From Streptomyces violaceus (GTDB lineage Bacteria > Actinomycetota > Actinomycetes > Streptomycetales > Streptomycetaceae), in NCBI GenBank assembly GCA_000715635.1, contig KL569217.1, positions 16,017 to 21,638 of the forward strand: a DNA stretch of 5,622 bases. Direction: 5' to 3'. The position numbers were made by a program, and so were the translations under genes. Numbering within the stretch: the first letter of the stretch is position 1; every line of letters begins with the position of its first letter. Of this stretch, positions 1-4,958 are shown in pieces. The notes beneath the pieces were generated by a model that did no database searches, had not been told where the DNA came from, and worked only from the letters and a program-made list of their open reading frames with translations.

Positions 1-432
1 GTACTGCTCCGCCGGAGCCAGCCGCAGAATCGTGCGTTCACCCGCCACTCCGCTCGACCCGATCGAACAGCCGGCGAACAGACCGAACGGGGTGGGACGG
101 CCAGCCATGCGCGAGAGGTAACGAAGCAAGCTCCGTTCCACCTTCTGCCCGCGCCTCGAGTCCGCATCGTGTTTCCACCGGTCCAGGCTCTCCGAGAGGG
201 ACGGCGAAGCGACAGCCAGCGCCTCCTGTACGTCAGGGCGCTCGCAGAGGCGACGCAAGCGGTCACGCACGCGGATGCGGTCGCGCAGCAGTGCCGCGTC
301 GAGGAGAACAGGGTCCCTACAGTCCGCCGCCTCCAGTCCGTTTCCCAAGGAGAGCAGCGCGTCGAGGGGAAGGTAAGGCGTACGGAGAACGAAGAAGTCC
401 GCCGGGGCGCAGATCGATGGCGCTCGTCGCAT
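1..432 (-). CDS. LanB-type lantibiotic dehydratase, N-terminal part (runs off left edge)
   Basis: I translated the minus strand from the ATG at 432-430 and found an open frame of 144 codons to the window edge. It reads MRRAPSICAPADFFVLRTP, then YLPLDALL, ASPSLSESLDRW, then KVERSLLRYLSRMAGRPTPFGLFAGCS. The FxxLRTP start, the ASPSLxExL segment and the RYxxRMxxRPTPFGLFAG block are hallmarks of the N-terminal (glutamylation) domain of LanB dehydratases. In class I lanthipeptides and thiopeptides these use glutamyl-tRNA to activate and dehydrate Ser/Thr of a precursor peptide in the cytoplasm. The start lies 13 nt after the JmjC stop (448-446), so the two genes are probably translationally coupled. 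The ribosome site (a GAGTGGTGGG-like stretch) is weak. A full LanB is about 900-1050 aa, so most of this gene is outside the window. Whether it is a full LanB or a split form cannot be decided here. Family assignment is secure, substrate is inferred. Confidence 0.9.
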   Translation of the reverse strand, partial: MRRAPSICAPADFFVLRTPYLPLDALLSLGNGLEAADCRDPVLLDAALLRDRIRVRDRLRRLCERPDVQEALAVASPSLSESLDRWKHDADSRRGQKVERSLLRYLSRMAGRPTPFGLFAGCSIGSSGVAGERTILRLAPAEQY

Positions 433-445
433 GGCCCACCACTCG

Positions 446-1333
446 TCAACGGGAAGCGGCCGGAGTCGAACCGCCCGGGGCCGGACGCAGGGCGGTACGC
501 AGCCTGGCCCGCCCACGGCGCAGCAGGAAGCGCCACAGGCCGGGCAGCGCGAGTCCCTGCGGGAAGGGGCGGGGCCAGAAGAAGTTCACGTTCACCGCCC
601 AGCCCGAGACCACGGTGACCTGGTGGAACCAGCCGACCGGGATGTACAGCGACTCACCAGGCCGGAGAGTGCAGTGCCACCCGGTGGCACGTCGGGCCAA
701 GGGGAATCGCTCGAAATCTGGGATGTTGGGGTCGAACCGGCAGTGGGTATGGCCGGGGATACGGTAGACGAGCTGTGACTGCGACGGAGGAAAGAGCACG
801 AATTCCTTACGGCCAATGATCTGCGTATTGCAGTTCGGAGTCACGTCGCAGTGCAGCCCGCAGGATGTTCCTAGCGCACCGCACCAGAAGTTGATGTCGA
901 CCGGCGCCGCCCGGTACCAGTCCGGGACGGGTGTGCCTTCCCGCAGGGCTCGCGGAAATTGCTCCAACTTCGCGTCCATGTAATAGAAGTGATCGAGGCG
1001 GAGCTCATGGATCGCGCGGGTGATGTCGCGGGCGGTGGAGTGTCCTTCGGCGATGTCGCGCAGTGTTTCCGCTGTCTCGACGACCCAGTCCATGTATCGG
1101 GTGAACGGGATGAAACCGCCGCGGGCGAGATTCTGGAAGATGTTGCTCGGGGGACCGTGGGTCTCCCGGACCGGCACGTCGTGTTCGCCGATCACCGCCT
1201 TCAGATACGCGGAATCCCAGAGCAGGGGCGCCACCCGTCCCGGAGGGCTGTCGATGACGATCCTTGGCTCGCCGCCCCGGCGTGGTGGCCGAAAATCACC
1301 GTACGAGACGCGCGGGACGGGAATCAGGTCCAT
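446..1333 (-). CDS. JmjC/cupin_8-type Fe(II)/2-oxoglutarate oxygenase
   Basis: This 295-aa protein has the features of the JmjC/cupin_8 family. The iron ligands are seen as H161-x-D163 (in GLHCDVTPN) and H237 (in IPVGWFHQV). Between them lies QIIGRKEFVLFPP, where K176 sits at the position often used to hold 2-oxoglutarate. NVNFFW (residues 248-253) closes the double-stranded beta-helix. The N-terminal 140 residues hold the usual helical cap with a NIFQNLARGG loop. Bacterial members hydroxylate protein or peptide side chains. Its place between a candidate precursor and LanB suggests that it oxidises the RiPP precursor, which is inference. The ATG at 1333 has a good ribosome site, GAGGAAG at 1346-1340 with 6-nt spacing, lying inside the 3' end of the precursor gene, so the two genes overlap by 38 nt. 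The C-terminal tail after residue 270 is Arg/Ala-rich and may be a loose extension. Confidence 0.9.
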   Translation of the reverse strand: MDLIPVPRVSYGDFRPPRRGGEPRIVIDSPPGRVAPLLWDSAYLKAVIGEHDVPVRETHGPPSNIFQNLARGGFIPFTRYMDWVVETAETLRDIAEGHSTARDITRAIHELRLDHFYYMDAKLEQFPRALREGTPVPDWYRAAPVDINFWCGALGTSCGLHCDVTPNCNTQIIGRKEFVLFPPSQSQLVYRIPGHTHCRFDPNIPDFERFPLARRATGWHCTLRPGESLYIPVGWFHQVTVVSGWAVNVNFFWPRPFPQGLALPGLWRFLLRRGRARLRTALRPAPGGSTPAASR

Positions 1334-1481
1334 CGCCGTCTTCCTCGTGCATGGTTTCGGTCTCGTCGCAGGTCCATAGGCTGTGCCCCTGCGTCGTCAG
1401 CAACTGGTCGGTCAGATCTCCGACAACCTCCCGTTTCAGGTCCAGCTTCTTCACCATGCGTGGTTCTTCGGTCGTACCCAT
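1296..1481 (-). CDS. candidate RiPP (lanthipeptide-like) precursor peptide
   Basis: This is a 61-aa ORF: MGTTEEPRMVKKLDLKRE, then VVGDLTDQLLTTQGHSLWTC, then an acidic stretch DETETMHEEDGDG and a basic tail ending RLVR. The KKLDLKREVVGDLTDQ segment (residues 11-26) resembles the amphipathic leader of many class I lanthipeptide precursors (LxLxKE...L pattern). A Ser/Thr-bearing segment with one Cys follows (TTQGHSLWTCDETET, residues 29-43). It lies directly upstream of the oxygenase and LanB genes, where a substrate is expected. Its start has a GGGGA ribosome site at 1490-1486, overlapping the stop of the preceding gene. The ATG at 1457 (MVKKLD) is an alternative. It is odd that the core has only one Cys, no GG or GA cleavage site is visible, and the last 38 nt overlap the JmjC gene. 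It could instead be a small accessory protein or a leader-binding partner. I did not recognise a named family. Confidence 0.62.
   Translation of the reverse strand: MGTTEEPRMVKKLDLKREVVGDLTDQLLTTQGHSLWTCDETETMHEEDGDGPDSRPARLVR
1340..1346 (-). promoter_or_regulatory. ribosome binding site of the JmjC gene, inside the precursor gene
   Basis: GAGGAAG lies 6 nt before the ATG at 1333-1331. It is a near-ideal Shine-Dalgarno sequence. It fixes the oxygenase start upstream of the precursor stop, so the overlap of 38 nt is genuine and not a start-calling artefact. In the precursor these bases encode part of the HEEDGDG stretch, so some of the acidic residues there may reflect ribosome-site constraint and not peptide function. 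Confidence 0.7.
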
Positions 1482-1489
1482 GTCATCCC

Positions 1490-1894
1490 CTAGCCGAGAA
1501 TCGCTTCGCGAAGGAGCTTCATCCCCATGAGTTCATGGAGCTGAGAACCGTCCTGGTTCCTTCTGGATACCAGGCCACCGCCCAGTTCGCGAATTCTTTC
1601 GTTGTAGCCGTCCAGTGCGGCCATGTTTGGCAGTTCGATCAAAAGCATCACATCCCAGTCGCCCGCGTGAGCGAGGGGTGCGATCAGGGTCCGGTAGCTG
1701 AGGATGAGGCCCTGGTCCTTCGCTGCCTCCATAAGAGGCTTCCATTCGGAACGCAAGTACGCCAGGTAAGAGATCGTCCGTCCCGGCTTGGCTTGCATGA
1801 ATTGCACCGACCACACCGATCCCTCGGAATAGGGCGGATCCTCCGCGAGGGCGGCCCCGGCCGCCGCCTCGGGGGACGATGTGTCTCTTTCCAT
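1490..1894 (-). CDS. probable dimeric alpha/beta-barrel (ABM/EthD-like) protein
   Basis: This 134-aa protein is the first gene of the minus-strand operon. After a likely disordered Ala/Ser/Glu-rich N-terminus (1-25) it shows the beta-alpha-beta layout of a ferredoxin-like, dimeric alpha/beta-barrel domain. SVWSVQFMQAKPG (26-38) is a first strand. A helix follows around YLAYLRSEWKPLMEAAKDQG, then the strands LILSYRTLIAP and DWDVMLLIELPN, and a helix MAALDGYNERIRELGG. The C-terminal helix is LHELMGMKLLREAI. Such domains serve as small monooxygenases, cyclases or non-catalytic ligand binders, and no catalytic residue can be assigned here. The ATG at 1894 has a good ribosome site, GAGGGG at 1906-1901, 6 nt upstream. 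The stop at 1490 is 8 nt before the precursor start, so the genes are almost certainly co-transcribed. The fold is inferred from sequence pattern; the role in the RiPP pathway is unknown. Confidence 0.75.
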   Translation of the reverse strand: MERDTSSPEAAAGAALAEDPPYSEGSVWSVQFMQAKPGRTISYLAYLRSEWKPLMEAAKDQGLILSYRTLIAPLAHAGDWDVMLLIELPNMAALDGYNERIRELGGGLVSRRNQDGSQLHELMGMKLLREAILG

Positions 1895-1936
1895 GGCCGA
1901 CCCCTCGCTTGTGCCTGTTACGGAGTGCCTGTTCAG

Positions 1937-1963
1937 GATCTATTCACAATCACCCGACCGCAA
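1937..1963 (-). promoter_or_regulatory. possible promoter of the RiPP operon
   Basis: On the minus strand, TTGCGG (1963-1958) and TAGATC (1942-1937) are separated by 15 nt. Using GGTTGC (1965-1960) as the -35 box gives 17 nt. This lies 43 nt upstream of the first ATG of the operon, and no other minus-strand promoter-like pair is obvious in the gap. The match to the housekeeping sigma consensus is only partial. Confidence 0.25.
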
Positions 1964-2001
1964 CCGGGGAGCTGAGGTGCGCGCACTGCGCGGGGCCGCC
2001 G

Positions 2002-2019
2002 CTGAGCCGATTGGCTCAG
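2002..2019. promoter_or_regulatory. perfect inverted repeat in the divergent intergenic region, possible operator
   Basis: CTGAGCC (2002-2008) and GGCTCAG (2013-2019) are exact inverse complements around a GATT spacer, giving an 18-bp palindromic site. It sits between two divergently transcribed genes, where a terminator is not needed, so a regulator-binding site is the more natural reading. No T-run follows on either strand. A second smaller repeat, CTCGT-catt-ACGAG, lies at 2053-2066. Confidence 0.4.
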
Positions 2020-2049
2020 GCCGGGTTGTGAGCCGGGGGTGACCCGTGT

Positions 2050-2080
2050 TTGCTCGTCATTACGAGTCCCACACTTAAAG
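2050..2080 (+). promoter_or_regulatory. possible promoter of the metallopeptidase gene
   Basis: TTGCTC (2050-2055) is followed by an A/T-rich patch CACTTAAAG (2072-2080). The spacing is 17 nt to ACTTAA or 19 nt to TTAAAG. This is the most promoter-like stretch before the plus-strand gene. If it is used, the coding start must lie downstream, which agrees with the poor coding quality of the frame before about 2129. The evidence is composition and spacing only. Confidence 0.25.
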
Positions 2081-2128
2081 AGACGGTATGGGCCGCAACA
2101 GGCCAGACAGCGCGGATTTCCCGAATGG

Positions 2129-3304
2129 GTGAAGGGGCGCGGTGTAGCGTTACCAGCGCGTCCGACGGTGCGGGGCGCCGAGCCCGAGCTTCAAGATCAT
2201 CCCATCGCCCTTTCTGAACAGGTAGCCGCCGAGGATCTGCACAACCCGGACGACGGTCTCTCCGGGATGCTGACTCAGATGCAGGACGACATAGAGAAGA
2301 CCGCGATCGCCCGAATCGACGTCCAAGGCGGCGTGGACCTCGCGTCCCGGCGCCCGCTCATCAGCCATCTCCGCACCGGGCAGCTCAATGCCGTGAGCAT
2401 GCGCGTACCTGGCCGTTTAGGTGCCCATCTGGTGCTCGTCGAGGACCAGATGCTGGTCTTCTCCTCCAAGTTGAGCAAGGCGCTCGCCTGGGCCATACCC
2501 CACGGTCCGGCCGATGCCGAGGGTATGACTGACCTTCAGTGGAGCGTGGCCCAGGCGCGCAGGCGGATCGAGGCCGTGCCCGAAGTCACCGAGCGCTTCG
2601 CGGACCTCGTCATCGCCTACGCCGTCACCGGCAACATCGGCAACGCCGGACGGCATCTCCTGCCGCCGGGGCTCTTCAACTTCGCCTCGATGCTGCGCGA
2701 CTCCCTTGAGTACTTCGTTCTGGGTCACGAGTACGCCCACATCCTGATCGGTCATCTGGACACCACCGCTGTCCGTAAGGGTGTTCTGCCCGCCGGCGAG
2801 GCCGAGGTACTGGCGTACTCGTGGGAGCAGGAGTTCGAGGCCGACCTGCTCGGCATGGTTCTGTCCCTCAACGCCGGCATCGACCACGACGCACGGGACC
2901 TGTGGGTGGGTTTCCTGGGCATCAGCCTGTTCTTCGACGCACTGGACGTGATGGACCGCGCCGTTGCCCTGTTGCAGACCGGCGACGAACACGCCCGCCA
3001 ACTCGGCTCCCACCCGCCGTCCGACATGCGCAGACAGCGCCTCCGCGCATTTCTGCCGACGATGGCCGACGAAAGGACGCGGTCGGCGCTCGCACTGGCC
3101 GACATTCAGGGCGAGATCATCCGGACGCTGTGGGAACGCACCAGTCCGAAAGTACTGAACCTGCACAGGCGAGGCGTGCCGGCGGCCCACACATGGCGGA
3201 CCATCCCGAAGGAAACCCGCGACCCGGCCCCAGAGCCCCGGAGCGCGCCACCGTCGAAGCAGGTCTCGCGCTCTCGCCGCCGCTGGGGCCGCTCCGACCA
3301 TTGA
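2129..3304 (+). CDS. M48-like zinc metallopeptidase, soluble
   Basis: The protein is about 391 aa counted from the GTG at 2129. The zinc site is GHEYAHILIGH (HExxH, His at residues 200 and 204, Glu 201). A downstream EQEFEADLLG supplies the third ligand in ExxxD form (Glu 235, Asp 239). SHPPSDMRRQRL (from residue 294) matches the conserved HP...R block near the C-terminus of M48-like peptidases. No signal peptide or clear membrane helix is seen, so it probably acts in the cytoplasm, unlike HtpX. The C-terminal 40 residues are Pro/Arg-rich and look disordered. The start is uncertain. The same frame is open from the GTG at 2039, but 2039-2128 holds two TTA and two AGA codons, which are rare in such genomes. 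GTG 2168 and ATG 2267 are alternatives, and none has a clear ribosome site. It is divergent from the RiPP operon, so a role in leader cleavage is possible but unproven. Confidence 0.85.
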   Translation: MKGRGVALPARPTVRGAEPELQDHPIALSEQVAAEDLHNPDDGLSGMLTQMQDDIEKTAIARIDVQGGVDLASRRPLISHLRTGQLNAVSMRVPGRLGAHLVLVEDQMLVFSSKLSKALAWAIPHGPADAEGMTDLQWSVAQARRRIEAVPEVTERFADLVIAYAVTGNIGNAGRHLLPPGLFNFASMLRDSLEYFVLGHEYAHILIGHLDTTAVRKGVLPAGEAEVLAYSWEQEFEADLLGMVLSLNAGIDHDARDLWVGFLGISLFFDALDVMDRAVALLQTGDEHARQLGSHPPSDMRRQRLRAFLPTMADERTRSALALADIQGEIIRTLWERTSPKVLNLHRRGVPAAHTWRTIPKETRDPAPEPRSAPPSKQVSRSRRRWGRSDH

Positions 3305-3326
3305 GCCCCGTCTTCCTCCGCCTCCC

Positions 3327-3344
3327 GGCCGCCCTTCCGCGGCC
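3327..3344 (+). terminator. possible weak terminator hairpin after the metallopeptidase gene
   Basis: GGCCGC (3327-3332) and GCGGCC (3339-3344) pair perfectly around a CCTTCC loop. The hairpin is 23 nt after the stop codon. There is no U-run, which is common for actinobacterial terminators. The stem is only 6 bp, so the call is tentative. Confidence 0.35.
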
Positions 3345-3364
3345 AGGTCGCGGCGTTCCCTGAT

Positions 3365-3384
3365 ACTCGAAGGTGAGTTCGAGT
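3365..3384. repeat. perfect inverted repeat ACTCGAA / TTCGAGT
   Basis: Two 7-bp arms (3365-3371 and 3378-3384) are exact inverse complements around a GGTGAG spacer. It lies 60 nt after the metallopeptidase stop. It could be a second terminator stem or a protein-binding palindrome. No long T-run follows. Confidence 0.4.
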
Positions 3385-3413
3385 GGACAGTGAATGAGGA
3401 GTCCTTCCGGGTC

Positions 3414-3429
3414 TCGGCTGGTGAGCCGA
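3414..3429. repeat. perfect inverted repeat TCGGCT / AGCCGA
   Basis: Six-bp arms (3414-3419 and 3424-3429) flank a GGTG loop. Together with the repeats at 3327-3344 and 3365-3384 it makes three short stem-loops within about 100 nt downstream of the metallopeptidase gene. This clustering fits a transcript 3' end or a structured non-coding segment. Function is not known. Confidence 0.35.
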
Positions 3430-4121
3430 AGGCGCAGTCCATAACTTCAGCAACATCAGCAAAAAACAGTCCCGTTGGTTCGGTGTGTGCCCTGCCTCGG
3501 AGGTATCTCTCTATTGAGTGGGCGGGGCACGGGCGCATGCAGCCGGCGAATCCTTGCCATAAAGGACGGCACCCCTCCCTGGGCAGAAAGGGGTTGAGGC
3601 AGGTGCCGACCTGTTCTAACACTCGCGACGAAGGGCCAGCAATCCGCTCGCCAACCGCCAGCAGTGAGGTCGTTCCTGCCAGCGCCGCACACGGCAAGTA
3701 TTGGCTGACCCCTTCCGTTCAGACCGAGTACGGCTAAGCGCTCACCTGCTGAGGCGGACATTCCTTAAGATCCACATGCCAATCGCCGACGCGCAGTCGC
3801 ATTTCGGACGCGGTCGAGCCACTTACAACGGACCGATCTGGCACAGCTGGACGCAGCAGCTGGACGGAACGGATCCGCTACCACACGCTCACGGGACTTC
3901 TGCGCTTACGGCTTCAAGTCCGGGTACGTCCGACTGAGTCCCGAAGCGTTCACATCAGCTTGGCCAAAAACGGCCACAATGTGCCGTATTCGCACAACCG
4001 CACCTCACAGGAACTGCGCGCAGACGTTACCCGGGAGGCGGCTATTGCTGGATACTCAGACCCACGCCTCCCACTGCCTTCGCACCGCGACGAGCACGGG
4101 ACCGACCCGATGCAGCGCAAC

Positions 4122-4160
4122 ACAGAACCCCCGGTCGGGTCGAACCAGCGGAGGTTCTGT
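4122..4160. repeat. interrupted inverted repeat just beyond the IS110 fragment
   Basis: ACAGAACC (4122-4129) pairs exactly with GGTTCTGT (4153-4160). After one mismatch the stem continues for three more pairs (CCG 4131-4133 with CGG 4149-4151), leaving a 15-nt loop. Read on the minus strand, it starts 13 nt after the stop codon of the transposase remnant. It may be the transcription terminator of that element or part of its end. No T-run is seen, and the true element boundary could not be located. Confidence 0.45.
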
Positions 4161-4173
4161 AGCACGACAGCCC

Positions 4174-4425
4174 CTATGAGCAGGGTGCCGACTGTAGCTG
4201 TTTGACCAGGTGGAAGACCTCGCGGGCCGCATAGCGTTTGAGGCAACGGGCGATTTCACGCTGGGTCTTGCCCTCCTTGATCCGGCGCTCGTAGTAGTCC
4301 TGGGTACGCGGGTCGACCCGCAGGCGAGTGAAAACGATGCGGTGGAGTGCGGCGTTGGCCTGCCGGTCGCCACCACGGTTGAGGCGACGGAAAGCCGACG
4401 TCCCGAGGAACGCTCGATAGCAGCC
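4174..4425 (-). pseudogene. IS110-family transposase, C-terminal fragment
   Basis: The minus strand encodes [20 protein letters not shown], then [20 protein letters not shown], then [16 protein letters not shown] before a TAG at 4176-4174. The [17 protein letters not shown] block, the DPRTxxY block and the IxRCLKRYxAREV block are the typical end of IS110-family (Transposase_20) proteins. Upstream, a one-base frame change at about 4395 uncovers AAIERSSGR (4424-4395), which fits the P-I-x-x-S-S-G motif that precedes RLNRGG in this family. So the fragment carries a frameshift, and homology ends near 4425-4450, where kinase-like sequence begins. The catalytic N-terminal DEDD domain and the rest of the protein are missing. 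The piece is a dead remnant. No bridge-RNA region can be identified, because the upstream end of the element is lost. Confidence 0.85.
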
Positions 4426-4439
4426 CTTCCGTCCTGGCC

Positions 4440-4740
4440 AGGTGCTCCGAGCGGAGCGGTCGTACAATACGAAGCCGAGGGAGTAGACGTCGGAGGCAGG
4501 CTGGGCGGGATGGCCCAGCCCGCGCTCCGGGGCCAGGTAGGCGGCGGAGCCGACGATCTTGCCGGTACCGTTTCCGAGGGGCCGGGGCCTCGGCGATGGC
4601 CGGCAGAGGTTCGGTGTTGTCCCCGAGGCAAGCCACCCCGGGGCCGGGCGATCGAAGTCGCTGTGGTCGGCCCACCCGGCCCCTCGCCCACGCCCCGCCA
4701 TCCAGCCCGTCGGGGCATGGCGCGGCCCGGGGCATGAGTC
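4440..4740 (-). pseudogene. Ser/Thr protein kinase (PknB-type) fragment, frameshifted
   Basis: The minus strand carries [19 protein letters not shown] (from about 4563) and [13 protein letters not shown] (about 4494-4456). These match the activation-loop end, the APE motif and the subdomain IX D-V-Y-S-L-G motif of actinobacterial PknB-type kinases. Just upstream, GACTTCGATCGCCCG would read DFGIARP if one G were restored, which points to a one-base deletion in the DFG motif (about 4660). A further frame change between about 4650 and 4570 is needed to link [16 protein letters not shown] to GKIVGS. The catalytic loop HRDLKPxN and the N-lobe are not recognisable upstream, and the C-lobe after subdomain IX is replaced by IS110 sequence. 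The fragment cannot encode an active kinase. An open frame (4956-4174) runs through both the kinase and IS110 remnants, but it is a chance fusion. Confidence 0.75.
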
Positions 4741-4958
4741 GCGGTACTCAGCTGTGGTGCGCTTCGCCGCGAACCACGCGCCCGGCAGCCGGTAGCGCTG
4801 GCTGTCCCAGCCCGACGCCTTCGGGCTGGCATCCATGCCACCAACAGGATCCGGAAAGTCTGTGTGACGCCGCCTCCAGTCGCTTACACGAATCCGATCA
4901 ACCAACCACGACTTTATGGAGGCCAGCCCTGGGTCAGTACGCACCCCTGCGGTCACTC
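4741..4958. other. region between the kinase fragment and the last gene
   Basis: Frames are open through here on both strands, but no family motif is visible in any of them. Toward the right a GGAGG (4918-4922) occurs on the plus strand. The next in-frame codon at normal spacing is CTG (4929-4931), not a standard start. The frame of the downstream gene is open across the whole region, and its predicted sequence becomes protein-like only from about [20 protein letters not shown] (from 4923). A recombination join somewhere here is likely. Confidence 0.4.

Larger units (their letters stand above)
3305..4173. other. 869-nt stretch without a convincing gene
   Basis: Several short frames are open here on both strands (for example 3390-3737 plus, 3701-3937 plus, 3456-3761 minus, 3950-4246 minus). 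They lack ribosome sites, recognisable motifs and the third-position G/C bias of the neighbours, so I treat them as chance or as decayed DNA. The part from 3390 to about 3990 is lower in G+C than the flanking genes. It contains several short perfect inverted repeats, reported separately, and a small TGGCC-aaaaac-GGCCA hairpin at 3961-3976. Its position next to a transposase scar suggests recombination debris. Confidence 0.5.

Noticed and set aside
169..778. Overlapping plus-strand frames of 115-158 aa
   Set aside because: They are antisense to the LanB and JmjC genes, Arg/Pro/Gly-rich, and have no motif. They are open because of high G+C.
959..1975. 338-aa plus-strand open frame
   Set aside because: Antisense to JmjC, the precursor and the ABM-like gene, all with better ribosome sites and family motifs. 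No domain is visible in the plus-strand frame.
2417..3697. 426-aa minus-strand open frame
   Set aside because: Antisense to the metallopeptidase, whose zinc motifs are unmistakable. The Gly/Arg/Val-rich product is a typical shadow frame.
3390..3737. 115-aa plus-strand open frame
   Set aside because: No convincing ribosome site, no third-position bias and no recognisable motif. It cannot be supported as a gene from sequence alone.
3950..4246. Short frames in both directions next to the IS110 fragment
   Set aside because: Low-complexity, no motif and no start signal. Probably decayed DNA.
4174..4425. IS110 bridge RNA
   Set aside because: The non-coding end upstream of the transposase gene is missing and replaced by kinase sequence, so no guide region can be examined.
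4174..4956. 260-aa minus-strand protein taken as a real kinase-transposase fusion
   Set aside because: Motifs on both sides need frameshifts to be complete, and each half is only a fragment. It is better described as two joined pseudogenes.
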